NCBI GenBank assembly: GCA_945889625.1
Contig: CAMDCE010000012.1
Coordinates: forward strand, 1 to 64,000
Direction of reading: 5' to 3'
DNA from: Asaia bogorensis
GTDB lineage: Bacteria > Pseudomonadota > Alphaproteobacteria > Reyranellales > Reyranellaceae
DNA length: 64,000 nucleotides
Part shown: piece after piece, positions 51,986 through 61,322 of the stretch
Position numbering within the stretch: position 1 is the stretch's first letter
Layout: every line of letters begins with the position of its first letter
Translations under genes and position numbers: made by a program
Notes under the pieces: model-generated
Seen by the model: only the letters and a program-made list of their open reading frames with translations
Database searches by the model: none
Told to the model about the DNA's origin: nothing

Positions 51986-52693
51986 TCAAACTCCGAGATA
52001 AGCTTCGCGGATGTGCGGCTGTTTCAGGAGAACGTCGGGCAACCCTTCGGCCACGATCCTCCCCTGCTCCAGCACGTAGGCGCGATCGGCGATGCCGAGC
52101 GCCTTCAGGACATTCTGTTCCACCAGCAGCACCGCCACGCCGTCATCGCGCACCTTGGCGATAATGTCGAACATGCCGTCGACGATGGTTGGTGCCAAGC
52201 CCAGCGACGGCTCGTCGAACAGCACGATGCGGGGCCTCGCCATCAGCGCCCGGCCGATCGCCACCATCTGCTGCTGGCCGCCCGACAGCTCGCCGGCGAG
52301 TTGGCCGCGCTTGTCGCGCAGGATCGGGAACAGACCATAGACCCGCTCCAGCGACTGCGCGCGTCCCGACCGGGCCGCCGGCAGATAGCAGCCGAGTTCG
52401 AGATTCTCCTCGACCGACATCCTGGCGAACAGCCGCCGTCCCTCCGGCACCAGGGCGATGCCGTGACCGCAGTAGTCATGCGCGGGCACCGAGGTCATGT
52501 CGGCGCCGTCGAACCTGAGATCGCCCTGGCGGCAGCGCAGCAGCCCCGCGATGGCGTTGATCAGGGTGGTCTTGCCGGCGCCGTTGGGCCCGATCACGGC
52601 GACAATTTCGCCCGCGTCGACGTCGAGCGAGACGTCCCATACCGCGGGGGCGTCGCCGTAGCCGATATGGAGGTGGCGCGCTTCAAGCAGCAT
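51986..52693 (-). CDS. livF: Branched-chain-type ABC transporter ATPase LivF (system 1)
   Basis: 235 residues from ATG 52693, overlapping the fused LivM-LivG gene by 11 bases. Walker A VIGPNGAGKTT, LVPEGRRLFARMSVEENLEL, signature LSGGQQQMVAIGRALM, Walker B VLFDEPSLGLAP, and H-loop replaced by VEQN as usual in LivF. It powers import together with the LivG half. In this setting the ligand is likely an aromatic acid or related compound rather than leucine. Confidence 0.9.
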   Translation of the reverse strand: MLLEARHLHIGYGDAPAVWDVSLDVDAGEIVAVIGPNGAGKTTLINAIAGLLRCRQGDLRFDGADMTSVPAHDYCGHGIALVPEGRRLFARMSVEENLELGCYLPAARSGRAQSLERVYGLFPILRDKRGQLAGELSGGQQQMVAIGRALMARPRIVLFDEPSLGLAPTIVDGMFDIIAKVRDDGVAVLLVEQNVLKALGIADRAYVLEQGRIVAEGLPDVLLKQPHIREAYLGV

Positions 52694-54428
52694 AGGCTTT
52701 GCCGAGATAGATGCTGACGACGCGCGGATCGCGCATGACCTCGCGCGGCGCGCCCAGGGCAAACAGCTTGCCCTCGTTCAGCACGGCAATGCGGTCGGAA
52801 AGCTCGACCACGGCGCGCATCACATGCTCGACGAACACGATGGTGGCGCCCTGGGCGCGGATGGCGCGCACCAGCCGGATGGCGTTGTCGACCTCGGCGG
52901 GATTGAGGCCCGACAGCACTTCGTCGAGCAGCAGCAGCTTGGGTCGTGCCGCCAGCGCGCGGGCGAGTTCAAGGAACTTGCGTTCGTGCAGGTTGAGTCC
53001 GGCCGGCAGCACGTCGGCCTTGCCGCCGAGCCCGGTGAAGCCGATCCAGTGCAGCGCCTCGTCACGCATCTCGGCCGGGCTGCGCGACGGGCCGCCGAAC
53101 GTCGCGGCCAAGGTGACATTCTCCAGCACGGTCATGTTGGCGAACGGCCGCGGGATCTGGTAGGTCCGCGCCACGCCGCGGCGGGCGATCTCGTGCGCCG
53201 CCAGGCCGCCCAGCTGCACGCCGTCGACCGCGACGGTGCCGCTGCTGAGCGGATAGTGGCCGGAGATGACGTTGATCAGGGTCGTCTTGCCCGAGCCGTT
53301 GGGTCCGACCAGGCCGAAGATCTCGCCCTCGCGCACGTCGAGATCGACGCCGGCCAGCGCCTGCAGGCCGCCGAAGCGCTTGGTGACGGCGCGAACTTCC
53401 AGGATGTTGCGCTCGCCGACCGGCATCGCTGCCGTGACGACCGGCGCCACCTCGGCCAGAGGCTGGCTGGCGACCGGCCGCCGCCGGCCGGTCCACTTCT
53501 TGATCGCGGGAATGACTCCGTCGGGCAGCCAGAGGATGGCCAGGATCAAGGTCAGGCCGACGATGGCCCGGCCGATCATCGCCTCGCCGCCACTGATGAA
53601 GGCATAGAGCAGCGTGGTGATGAAGGCCGCACCGATCGCCGGACCGAACCAGTGGCGTGCGCCGCCCAGCACGCTCATCAATACGACGTATAGGCCTACG
53701 GTGAGTTCGAAGGTGCCGGCCACCGTCAGGAAGCCGACATACATCGAATGGATGCCGCCCACCGCGCCGGCAATGCCGGCCGACAGCGCGAAGGCTGCGA
53801 TCTTGTAGCGGAAGGTCGGCACGCCCTTGGCTTCGGCCACGTCCTCGTCGTCGTGGATGGCGTAAAGGCCCATGCCGAGCCGAGAGTGGGCGACCTTCCA
53901 GGTGATGGCGAGCGTGGCCACGCACACCGCGAAGCCCAGGATGTAAATCGTGGCCGTGGGCGAGGCCATGAGAGGCGGCAGCGGCACCGCACTCATGAAG
54001 ACGCCGCCACCGCCGTCGATCGGCGTGTTGAGGATGATCGTGGCGATGACGAAGGTGACGGCGAGTGTCAGCAGCGCGAACAGCTCGCCGCGCAGCCGTC
54101 GCAGGCGGAAGACGATGGCCCCGATACCGACGGCCAGCAGCGCGGGGATCGCGACCGCCACGGGAAGCGTGAGCAGGAACGGCACCTCGAATTTCGTCGT
54201 GAGCGTCGCAGTGGCGTACATGCCGACGCCGAAAAACGCAGCGTGACCCAGGCTGAAGTAGCCCGCGAAGCCGCTCAGCAGCGCCCAGCTCGTCGACAGC
54301 GAGACCCAGAAGAACACGATGTAGAAGAAGGAATCGTAAAAGGCCGGCAGTCCGGCCCTGGGCAGGAACGCGAAGGCCACGATCGCGGCGACCACGACGA
54401 GCTTGGGAAGCTGCTGGGAAACGGTCAT
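52683..54428 (-). CDS. Fused permease-ATPase, LivM-LivG (system 1)
   Basis: 581 residues from ATG 54428, whose TGA-overlap with livH sets the start. Residues 1-310 are LivM: about nine membrane segments, including GFAGYFSLGHAAFFGVGMYA and the EAA-like loop GLYAIHDDEDVAEAKGVPT. A linker of about 30 residues follows (311-341). Residues 342-581 are LivG: Walker A GPNGSGKTT (375-383), ARTYQIPRPFANMTVLENV, the signature region LNLHERKFLELARAL (degenerate, as in LivG) and Walker B LLLLDEVLSGLNP. The second Liv system in the window has these as two genes. Confidence 0.88.
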   Translation of the reverse strand: MTVSQQLPKLVVVAAIVAFAFLPRAGLPAFYDSFFYIVFFWVSLSTSWALLSGFAGYFSLGHAAFFGVGMYATATLTTKFEVPFLLTLPVAVAIPALLAVGIGAIVFRLRRLRGELFALLTLAVTFVIATIILNTPIDGGGGVFMSAVPLPPLMASPTATIYILGFAVCVATLAITWKVAHSRLGMGLYAIHDDEDVAEAKGVPTFRYKIAAFALSAGIAGAVGGIHSMYVGFLTVAGTFELTVGLYVVLMSVLGGARHWFGPAIGAAFITTLLYAFISGGEAMIGRAIVGLTLILAILWLPDGVIPAIKKWTGRRRPVASQPLAEVAPVVTAAMPVGERNILEVRAVTKRFGGLQALAGVDLDVREGEIFGLVGPNGSGKTTLINVISGHYPLSSGTVAVDGVQLGGLAAHEIARRGVARTYQIPRPFANMTVLENVTLAATFGGPSRSPAEMRDEALHWIGFTGLGGKADVLPAGLNLHERKFLELARALAARPKLLLLDEVLSGLNPAEVDNAIRLVRAIRAQGATIVFVEHVMRAVVELSDRIAVLNEGKLFALGAPREVMRDPRVVSIYLGKAYAA

Positions 54429-55276
54429 AGCCAGTCCGGATCCCACAGCAGGATGACGATCAGCACGGAGAAGGACACGACCGGCGCCCAGGCCGGGCTC
54501 AGCACCGCCATGGCGATGGATTCGCTGGCCCCGATCAGCATGCCGGCAAACAGCGCGCCCAGTGGGTTGCCCAGCCGGCCGATGATGACGACGGCGAACA
54601 CCACGCCGAGCCATGCCCAGATCTGCGCCGGGGCGAGCGTGGCGATCAGGGCGATGAAGGTGCCGGCGACTGCCGCATAGGCGGCGCCGATGCCCGACAG
54701 CAGATAGGCGAGCTTCTTGTGATCGACGCCGTAGGCGGCGGCGATGTCGGGATCTTCGGCCGCAGCACGCAACGCCTTGCCGATGTAGGTCTTGCGCAGC
54801 CACAGCCACGTCCCCCAGGCCAGCACGCCCGCCACCATGCAGAGCACGAGCTCCAGCACCGGGATGTAGAACGCGCCAACCTTGAACGACATCGTCGAGT
54901 ACTCGGTCTCGTAGCGCCGATAGTCGGCGGTCCAGTAGAGCTGGATGCCGGCCTCGACGATCACCGCGAAGCTGAAGGTGATGAGCAGCGAGGCAAGCTC
55001 GTTCACCTTGAAGCGATCGAACAACCAGTGCTGCAGCGCGCCAACCAGGAACATCGCCGGCACGACCATTGCCGCCGACCACCATGGCTCGACGTGAAAG
55101 TTCGTACCGAGTTCATAGACGATGTAGGCCGACAGGAACGCCAGCGCGAAGTGGCTGAGATTGACCAGCCGCAGCAAGCCCCAGCTCAGGCTGAGGCCCA
55201 TGGCGAGCAGGCCGTACATGCCACCGGCCAGGACGCCGGAGATCAGCGCCTGGCCGAGAAGCGTTGCACTCGGCAT
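54425..55276 (-). CDS. livH: Branched-chain-type ABC permease LivH (system 1)
   Basis: 283 residues, about eight membrane segments. GMYGLLAMGLSLSWGLLRLV, NLSHFALAFLSAYIVY, and the ATPase-contact loop TYIGKALRAAAEDPDIAAAYG are LivH marks. It pairs with LivM in the inner membrane. It starts 4 bases after the binding-protein gene ends. Confidence 0.9.
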   Translation of the reverse strand: MPSATLLGQALISGVLAGGMYGLLAMGLSLSWGLLRLVNLSHFALAFLSAYIVYELGTNFHVEPWWSAAMVVPAMFLVGALQHWLFDRFKVNELASLLITFSFAVIVEAGIQLYWTADYRRYETEYSTMSFKVGAFYIPVLELVLCMVAGVLAWGTWLWLRKTYIGKALRAAAEDPDIAAAYGVDHKKLAYLLSGIGAAYAAVAGTFIALIATLAPAQIWAWLGVVFAVVIIGRLGNPLGALFAGMLIGASESIAMAVLSPAWAPVVSFSVLIVILLWDPDWL

Positions 55277-55280
55277 CCGA

Positions 55281-56507
55281 CTAAGAAGAGATCAGCTTGA
55301 CGCCGGGCGCGGCGACCTCCTTCGGCCAGACGACCTTCCACTCCTTGTTCTGGACCTGCTTGATGAACTGCGCCGCGTCGCCGTGATTGAACGGCCCGTC
55401 GAAACGCAGCTTGCCGTAGATGGTGGTCGCTCCATTCTTCTTCAGCCACGCCGCGATCGCCTTGTCATCGAGGCTCTTGGCGCCGTTCACGCCAGCTTCG
55501 AGGATCTGCCACTCCGAGATCATGCCGCAGCCCTGCGCATCGATGGTGGTGTAGGGCAGGTTGGCCTTGGTGGCGCGCTCCTTGTAGAGCTCGGCGAAGC
55601 GCTTCATGCCGGGCCGGCTCATGAACGGCTCGTCAGGCTCGAGGAAGGTCGAGCACAGCGCGTTGTTGCCGTCCGGCGACAGCGCCAGCGGGCCCGGCGC
55701 CGGATAGAGATGGAAGTGGTTCTTGGGCGAGTAGTCGAGCTTGCGCAGCGACTCGAGAAGCTGGTTGCTTTCCAGTCCGAGCGAGCCCACCCACAGCATG
55801 TCCGGGTTGGCCTCCTTGACGCGCGCGGCGATGGCGCCGAAGTCGCGATTGCCCGATTCGTATTCGAGATACATCAGGACCTTCACGCCGCGCTTCTCGG
55901 CCTGCTCCTTCATGCCCAACGCCATGAACTGCGCCGACGGGAATTTGGAGGTGAGCACCACGATGGTCTTGGGCGGCTTTGGCATGGCGGCCATCGCGTC
56001 AAGGATGACGTTGGGATAGGTCTTGTCCGGCTCCGAGCCGAACGGCGTCGCCGGGAAGGCCATCTCGTAGGTCTGCAGCTTGGGAATGCCCATGCTGCTC
56101 TGGATCATCACCTTGCTGTAGCGCTGGGCCACGCCCATCGCCGCCAGGATCGGCGCCGTCGCATAGGGGCCCTGGATCAGGTCGACCTTGTCGACCGTGA
56201 TCAGCTTCTCGTAAAGGCTGCGTGCCACCTCGGGCTTGGACTGGTCGTCGAGCAGCACGAACTCGACGGGACGGCCAAGGAGGCCGTTCTGCTTGTTGAT
56301 TTCCTCGACCATCATCTCCGCGGCGATCTTGTGGATCACGGCGGTCTGGGCGAGGAAGCCCGTGAGCGACAGCGTGCCGCCCACTTTCACCGGAGCGCCT
56401 GAAGGCGCCGCTCGCAGGATTGCCGGCGCGGCCAGCGCAGCCGCACCTCCCGCCATTCCCGCCAATACACGACGACGGCGCCACGCGCCTACCTGTTCGA
56501 CCATCAT
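55281..56507 (-). CDS. Branched-chain-type substrate-binding protein LivK-like (system 1)
   Basis: 408 residues from ATG 56507 (GGAGGAA before it). A twin-arginine-like signal RRRRVLAGMAGGAAALAAPA precedes the mature protein. The periplasmic-binding fold is shown by VKVGGTLSLTGFLAQTAV, NGLLGRPVEFVLLDDQSKPE, DLIQGPYATAPILAAMGVAQ and DAQGCGMISEWQILEAG. The ligand is probably an aromatic or amide compound. First gene of the operon that continues through livH, livMG, livF, gntR, bug, the molybdenum hydroxylase and FAH. Confidence 0.87.
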   Translation of the reverse strand: MMVEQVGAWRRRRVLAGMAGGAAALAAPAILRAAPSGAPVKVGGTLSLTGFLAQTAVIHKIAAEMMVEEINKQNGLLGRPVEFVLLDDQSKPEVARSLYEKLITVDKVDLIQGPYATAPILAAMGVAQRYSKVMIQSSMGIPKLQTYEMAFPATPFGSEPDKTYPNVILDAMAAMPKPPKTIVVLTSKFPSAQFMALGMKEQAEKRGVKVLMYLEYESGNRDFGAIAARVKEANPDMLWVGSLGLESNQLLESLRKLDYSPKNHFHLYPAPGPLALSPDGNNALCSTFLEPDEPFMSRPGMKRFAELYKERATKANLPYTTIDAQGCGMISEWQILEAGVNGAKSLDDKAIAAWLKKNGATTIYGKLRFDGPFNHGDAAQFIKQVQNKEWKVVWPKEVAAPGVKLISS

Positions 56508-56637
56508 TTCCTCCGCCCGGCGCGTTGTTTTCGAAGGACGCCGTTGGGCGGATGTTGGGATAATGGTTCGGGTGTGTAAACGGCTTTTCGAAACTTTCGA
56601 CTCTTTTCGAAGATCGCTGCGGCGCGATATCCAGTGG

Positions 56638-57360
56638 TTACCGCCCGGTGACGACGCCCCCGGCAACTCCCAGGAATCGTTCGAGCGGCTTGGCGTCTTT
56701 GAGAAGGTCGGCGCTGGCGCTCTGATGGACGACGCGGCCGCGCTCGAGGATCAGTGCCCGGTCGGTGATCGGCAGAATCTTCTGTGCATGCTGTTCGACG
56801 ATGATGCCGCCAAGGCCCTCGCTGCGGAACAACTTCGAGAGGGCGGCCAGCACTTCTTCGACGATGATCGGCGCCAGCCCTTCGGTCGGCTCGTCGAGCA
56901 GCAGCAGCCTGGGGTTGGTGGCGAGCGCGCGGCCGATCGCCAGCATCTGCTGCTCGCCACCCGACAACGAACTGCCAGCCTGCCCGCGACGCTCCTTGAG
57001 GCGGGGAAACAGCCCGAACACGCGGTCGGTCGTCCAGGGTCCCGGCCGGGCCACGGCGGTGATGTTCTCCTCGACGGTGAGCGATCGGAAGATGTTGCGC
57101 TCCTGCGGCACCCAGCCGATGCCCAGCATCGCCCGCGCTTCCGGCGGCAGGGTCGCGATTTCGCGACCGCCTAACGTCAGCGAGCCGGCGAAGCGTCGCG
57201 TCACGCCGACGATGCTGTCGATCAATGTCGTCTTGCCGACGCCGTTGCGGCCCAGGACGGCCAGCGCCTCGCCCTCGCCCAGACGGAGCGCGACCTCGGA
57301 AAGCACGACCGCGCGGCCGTAGCCGGCGGACAGTCCGTCGATGGCGAGCAGGTCAGCCAT
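56638..57360 (-). CDS. livF: Branched-chain-type ABC transporter ATPase LivF (system 2)
   Basis: 240 residues. Walker A LGRNGVGKTTL (Arg-Asn-Gly in place of Pro-Asn-Gly, usual for this branch), VPQERNIFRSLTVEENI, LSGGEQQMLAIGRALATNPR, LLLLDEPTEGLAP, and IIVEQHAQ. It overlaps livG by 8 bases. The last gene of system 2; 130 bases separate it from the start of system 1. Confidence 0.9.
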   Translation of the reverse strand: MADLLAIDGLSAGYGRAVVLSEVALRLGEGEALAVLGRNGVGKTTLIDSIVGVTRRFAGSLTLGGREIATLPPEARAMLGIGWVPQERNIFRSLTVEENITAVARPGPWTTDRVFGLFPRLKERRGQAGSSLSGGEQQMLAIGRALATNPRLLLLDEPTEGLAPIIVEEVLAALSKLFRSEGLGGIIVEQHAQKILPITDRALILERGRVVHQSASADLLKDAKPLERFLGVAGGVVTGR

Positions 57361-58105
57361 CGTGGCTCTCGCCGAGATAGACGGCGCGCACTCTGGGATC
57401 GGCGGCGATCGCCTCGGGCTCGCCTTCGACCAGCAACGCGCCGTCGACCAGCACCGAGATGCGCCGGGCGAAGCTGAACACCAGGTCCATGTCGTGCTCG
57501 ATCAGCAGGACCGACACGTCGTCCGGCAGGGCAGCGATGGCATCGAGAATGTCGCGCCGCTCGGCTTCGGGCACCCCCGCCGCCGGCTCGTCGAGCAGCA
57601 GCACCTGGGGTGCCCAGGCGAAGGCGACGGCAATCTCGAGCAACCGCTGCTTGCCGTAGGGCAAGGTATCGGTTCTGGCCTCGAGCACCTCAGCGAGGCC
57701 AAAGCGCTTTGCAACGTCCTCGGCCTCGCGCGCCACCTCGGTGTCGGCGCCGACCGGCCGCCGCCAGTCGCCGCCGCAGCCGAGCCGTTCGCCGACCGCG
57801 AGCGTCAGCGTTTCGAGCGGTGTCAGGTCGGCGAAGAGCTGGTTGATCTGGAAGGTCCGCACCAGGCCGCGCCGCACCCGCGCCTCGGGCCGCAGACGCG
57901 TGATGTCCTCGCCGGCCAGCAGCACCTGGCCGGCCGACGGCGCCAGCACGCCGGTCAGCAGGTTGACGAAGGTGGTCTTGCCGGCACCATTCGGTCCGAT
58001 CAGGGCCTGGCGCGCCCCGCGCTCGAGCTGGAACGACACGTCGCTGGTCGCCACCAGGCCGCCGAAGCGCTTGACCAGCCCGCGGGTTTCGAGCGCCGCG
58101 GTCAC
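57353..58105 (-). CDS. livG: Branched-chain-type ABC transporter ATPase LivG (system 2)
   Basis: 250 residues from GTG 58105, overlapping the livM stop as GTGA. ETRGLVKRFGGLVATSDVSF, Walker A LIGPNGAGKTTFVNLL, RTFQINQLFADLTPLETL, a degenerate signature LPYGKQRLLEIAVAFAWAPQ, LLLDEPAAGVP and LIEHDMDLVFSFARRI. The fourth gene of a five-gene Liv operon. Confidence 0.9.
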   Translation of the reverse strand: MTAALETRGLVKRFGGLVATSDVSFQLERGARQALIGPNGAGKTTFVNLLTGVLAPSAGQVLLAGEDITRLRPEARVRRGLVRTFQINQLFADLTPLETLTLAVGERLGCGGDWRRPVGADTEVAREAEDVAKRFGLAEVLEARTDTLPYGKQRLLEIAVAFAWAPQVLLLDEPAAGVPEAERRDILDAIAALPDDVSVLLIEHDMDLVFSFARRISVLVDGALLVEGEPEAIAADPRVRAVYLGESHDG

Positions 58106-59070
58106 GTGCGCCTCAGGCGTGACAGAAGATTGCGCACAAAACCGCTTAACCGCTCCCGACCAATCAGCGCCAGCACGACCAGGAACAGTCCCAGCCAGAA
58201 CATCCAGAACTGCGGCGCCTTCGACGACAGCGTGTCCTGCAGGATCATGAAGACGAAAGATCCCGCCAGGCCGCCGTAGAGCCAGCCCGGGCCGCCGATG
58301 ATCAGCACCAGCAGCACGTCGGCCGAGCGGCTGAACTCGAACACTTCGAGCGAAACGTAGGCCTTGGTCTGGGCGAGCAAGGCGCCTGCCGCACCGGCAT
58401 AGGCGGCGGCCAGCGTGTAAACCGCGATCAGGCGCCGGTTGACCGGCACGCCGAGAGCCGACGCGCGCAAGGTGTTGCGCCGGATCGCCATCAACGACAG
58501 GCCGAACGGCGAATGGACGACCTTCCGGGCCAGCAGGAAGAGCACGAACAGGGTCGTCAGGCTGTAGGCGTAGGCAGTGCGGCCATAGAGGTCGAAGTCG
58601 AAGCGCCCGAACAACGGGCCCACGACCATGCCCTGCAGCCCATCGGCGCCGCCCGTCCATGTCGACAGCGCATTGGCAACTTCGTGCAGCACCAACGCCA
58701 CGCCGAGCGTCACCATCAGGCGCGTCAGGTCGCTGCCGCGCAGCACCAGAAGGCTGGTCAGTGCGCCCGTGGCCGCCGCCGCGACGATCGCGACGCCAAG
58801 GCCGGTCAGCGGATCGGCCGTCACATGCTTGCACAAGAGACCGGCGGCATAGGCGCCGACTCCGAGGAAGGCGGCGTGTCCCAGCGAGACGATGCCGGCA
58901 TAGCCTAGGATCAGGTCGAGCGAGAGCGCGAACAGGGCGAGGATGGCGATGTCGTTCAGCAGCAGCAGTTTGCCGCCGGGCAGGAACACGGTGGCAAAGG
59001 CTGCCAGCCACAGGACGATCTCCGGCCAGCGCCAGCGGGCGCGCCTCAGGAGGATCGCCTGGGCGCTCAT
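58102..59070 (-). CDS. livM: Branched-chain-type ABC permease LivM (system 2)
   Basis: 322 residues from ATG 59070, overlapping livH. About nine membrane segments; LGYAGIVSLGHAAFLGVGAY and the loop SLMAIRRNTLRASALGVPVN are LivM marks, followed by GGPGWLYGGLAGSFVFMILQ. Forms the membrane channel with LivH. Confidence 0.9.
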   Translation of the reverse strand: MSAQAILLRRARWRWPEIVLWLAAFATVFLPGGKLLLLNDIAILALFALSLDLILGYAGIVSLGHAAFLGVGAYAAGLLCKHVTADPLTGLGVAIVAAAATGALTSLLVLRGSDLTRLMVTLGVALVLHEVANALSTWTGGADGLQGMVVGPLFGRFDFDLYGRTAYAYSLTTLFVLFLLARKVVHSPFGLSLMAIRRNTLRASALGVPVNRRLIAVYTLAAAYAGAAGALLAQTKAYVSLEVFEFSRSADVLLVLIIGGPGWLYGGLAGSFVFMILQDTLSSKAPQFWMFWLGLFLVVLALIGRERLSGFVRNLLSRLRRT

Positions 59071-59924
59071 CGGGCGCGGGAAAACAGGCCGTTGGGCCTG
59101 AGCACCAGGACGATGATCAGCACGACATAGATCACGAAGCCGCCCAGCGCCGAGGAGAGATAGTACTTGCCCGCGACATCGGCGACGCCCAGCAGCAGCG
59201 ACGCCGCGAACGGGCCCATGATGCCCGACGTGCCGCCGACCGTGACGACGATCAGAAAGTAGATCATGAACTTCAGCGGGAAATAGGGATCCATTCCCAG
59301 GAGCTCGATGCCGAGCGCGCCGCCGAGGCCGGCAAGGCCGGAGCCCACTGCGAAGGTGGCGGCAAATACCGTGCCGACCGGGATGCCGAGCCCGCGTGCC
59401 ACGCGCGCATCGTCGACGGCGGCGCGCAGCCGGCTGCCGAACCGCGTGCGCATCAGCCCGACCTGCAGGCCGACCGCCAACGCGCCGCACAGCACGATCA
59501 GGAACGAGCGGTAGATGCCGATATTGACGCCCAGCACCTCGCGCCGCCCCTGCAGCCAGGCCGGCAGCGTGATGTTGCGCTGGCTCGAGCCCAGGAAATA
59601 GTCGGTCCCCGCCACGGCGATGAAAACCAGGCCGATCGAGAACAGCACCTGCTCGAGATGGCTGCGCCCGTACATATGGACATAGAGCGTGCGCTCGAGC
59701 ACGAGTCCGAGGACTGCCGCGAACACGAACGCCGCCGGCAGGCAGGCGAGGAACGGCACGCCCCAGCGATCCATCAGGATCACCGTGACGTAGCCGCCCG
59801 CCATGGCGAAAGCGCCGTGCGCCAGGTTGACGAAATTCATCAAGCCCAGCGTCACCGCCAGCCCGCAGGCCAGCACGAACAGCAGCATGCCGTAGGCCAC
59901 GCCGTCGAAAAGGATGGTGGCCAC
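59067..59924 (-). CDS. livH: Branched-chain-type ABC permease LivH (system 2)
   Basis: 285 residues with about eight membrane segments. VAYGMLLFVLACGLAVTLGL, NFVNLAHGAFAMAGGYVTV and the contact loop GSRLRAAVDDARVARGLGIP identify LivH. The start lies 136 bases after the binding-protein gene; a palindromic repeat occupies most of that gap. Confidence 0.9.
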   Translation of the reverse strand: MATILFDGVAYGMLLFVLACGLAVTLGLMNFVNLAHGAFAMAGGYVTVILMDRWGVPFLACLPAAFVFAAVLGLVLERTLYVHMYGRSHLEQVLFSIGLVFIAVAGTDYFLGSSQRNITLPAWLQGRREVLGVNIGIYRSFLIVLCGALAVGLQVGLMRTRFGSRLRAAVDDARVARGLGIPVGTVFAATFAVGSGLAGLGGALGIELLGMDPYFPLKFMIYFLIVVTVGGTSGIMGPFAASLLLGVADVAGKYYLSSALGGFVIYVVLIIVLVLRPNGLFSRAR

Positions 59925-59944
59925 TAGGGGCCTCGTTGCCCACC

Positions 59945-60045
59945 CTTCGAGACGCGGGCTTGCGGCCCGCTCCTCAGGGTGAGGCGTTTACCGTTACGAC
60001 CGATAAGCCTCATGCTGAGGAGGCCGCGAAGCGGCCGTCTCGAAG
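59945..60045. repeat. Palindromic intergenic repeat inside a Liv operon
   Basis: CTTCGAGACG (59945-59954) and CGTCTCGAAG (60036-60045) form the outer arms; inside are CGGGCTTGCGGCCCG and GCCGCGAAGCGGC hairpins and a CCTCAGGGTGAGG / CCTCATGCTGAGG pair. Typical of dispersed extragenic palindromes in alphaproteobacteria. Lying between the binding-protein gene and the permease genes, it may lower downstream expression relative to the binding protein. Confidence 0.65.
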
Positions 60046-60060
60046 CATGGGCGACCGCAC

Positions 60061-61227
60061 CTATTTCTTCGCGGCCTTCACCGGGTCCTTGACGTTCGGG
60101 ATGGTCGCGAACTCGACGTTGTAGAGCTCGCCCCCCACCTTATCGACCTTGCGGATGTAGATGTTCTGGATGATATCGCGCGTCTCGGGGTCGATCGAGA
60201 TCGGCCCGCGCGGGCTCTCCCAGGCCAGGCCCTTCATGGCGGCGACCAGCTTCTCGCCGTCGGTGTTGCCGTTGGTCTTCTTCAGCGCCTCGTAGATCAG
60301 GTGCATGCCGTCATAGCCACCGACCGACATGAAGTTGGGCCGCAGCCCATTGTTGGCCTTCTTGAAGGCCTCGACATAGGCCTTGTTCAGGGCGCTATCG
60401 TGGTTGGCCGAGTAGTTGTGCGCGTTGATCACTCCGATCACCACGTCGCCCATGCCGTTCAGCTGGTCGTCGTCGGTGACGTCGCCGGTGGCGATCAGCT
60501 TGATGCCCGACTTGTCGAGGCCGCGCTCGACGAACTGCTTGACGAACTGGGCGCCCTGGCCCGAGGGCAGGAAGACGAACAGCGCGTCGGGCTTGGCGTC
60601 GGCCGCCTTCTGCAGCACCGGCGCGAAGTCGGGACCGCGCAGCGGCGTGCGCAGGCTTTCGACGATCGTGCCGCCGTCGGCCTTGAACTTCTCGCTGAAT
60701 GATTTCTCGGCGTCGATGCCGGGACCGAAGTCGCTGACCAGGGTCACGACCTTCTTGATGCCGTTCTTGAATGCCCATTCGGCCATCGGCACCGACGACT
60801 GCGCCAGCGTGAAGCTGGTGCGCACAATGAAGGGTGATGCCTCGGTGATCGACGACGTGCCGGCCGCCATCACGACCTGCGGCACCTTGGCCTGGGTGGC
60901 GATCGGCGCCGTGGCCAGCGCCGACGGCGTCAGCCCGAAGCCCGCGAGGATGGCCACCTTGTCGTTGACCACCAGCTCCTGGGCCAGCCGCTTGGTGACG
61001 TCGGGCACGCTGGTGTCGTCCTTGAGGATCACTTCGATCTTCTTGCCGGCGACCATGTTGCCCTTCTGGGCGACATAGAGCCTGACGGCGGCGTCGATCT
61101 GCTTGCCGGTCGAGGCCTGCTGGCCGGTCATCGGCAGGATCAGGCCGATCTTCACGGTCTCCTGCGCCAACGCGTCCGACGAGAACAAGGCGAGCGTCGC
61201 GGCCGCAGCAATTCCACGTCTCAACAT
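60061..61227 (-). CDS. Branched-chain-type substrate-binding protein LivK-like (system 2)
   Basis: 388 residues from ATG 61227 (GGGAGGAAACG before it), with signal peptide LRRGIAAAATLALFSSDALA. Periplasmic-binding fold marks: VKIGLILPMTGQQASTGKQ, NDKVAILAGFGLTPSALATA, VTLVSDFGPGIDAEKSF and SVGGYDGMHLIYEALKKT. Related proteins bind aromatic acids or amides. It is the first gene of the system 2 operon and is divergent from the alcohol dehydrogenase gene, 95 bases away. Confidence 0.87.
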   Translation of the reverse strand: MLRRGIAAAATLALFSSDALAQETVKIGLILPMTGQQASTGKQIDAAVRLYVAQKGNMVAGKKIEVILKDDTSVPDVTKRLAQELVVNDKVAILAGFGLTPSALATAPIATQAKVPQVVMAAGTSSITEASPFIVRTSFTLAQSSVPMAEWAFKNGIKKVVTLVSDFGPGIDAEKSFSEKFKADGGTIVESLRTPLRGPDFAPVLQKAADAKPDALFVFLPSGQGAQFVKQFVERGLDKSGIKLIATGDVTDDDQLNGMGDVVIGVINAHNYSANHDSALNKAYVEAFKKANNGLRPNFMSVGGYDGMHLIYEALKKTNGNTDGEKLVAAMKGLAWESPRGPISIDPETRDIIQNIYIRKVDKVGGELYNVEFATIPNVKDPVKAAKK

Positions 61228-61322
61228 CGTTTCCTCCCGGCGGTTTTTACTTGCCGCCCTACTAGCACAATTGCCGCGGGGATGCTCTATGCTCGGCCGC
61301 ACAGGATACGGGAGTTCGCCCA

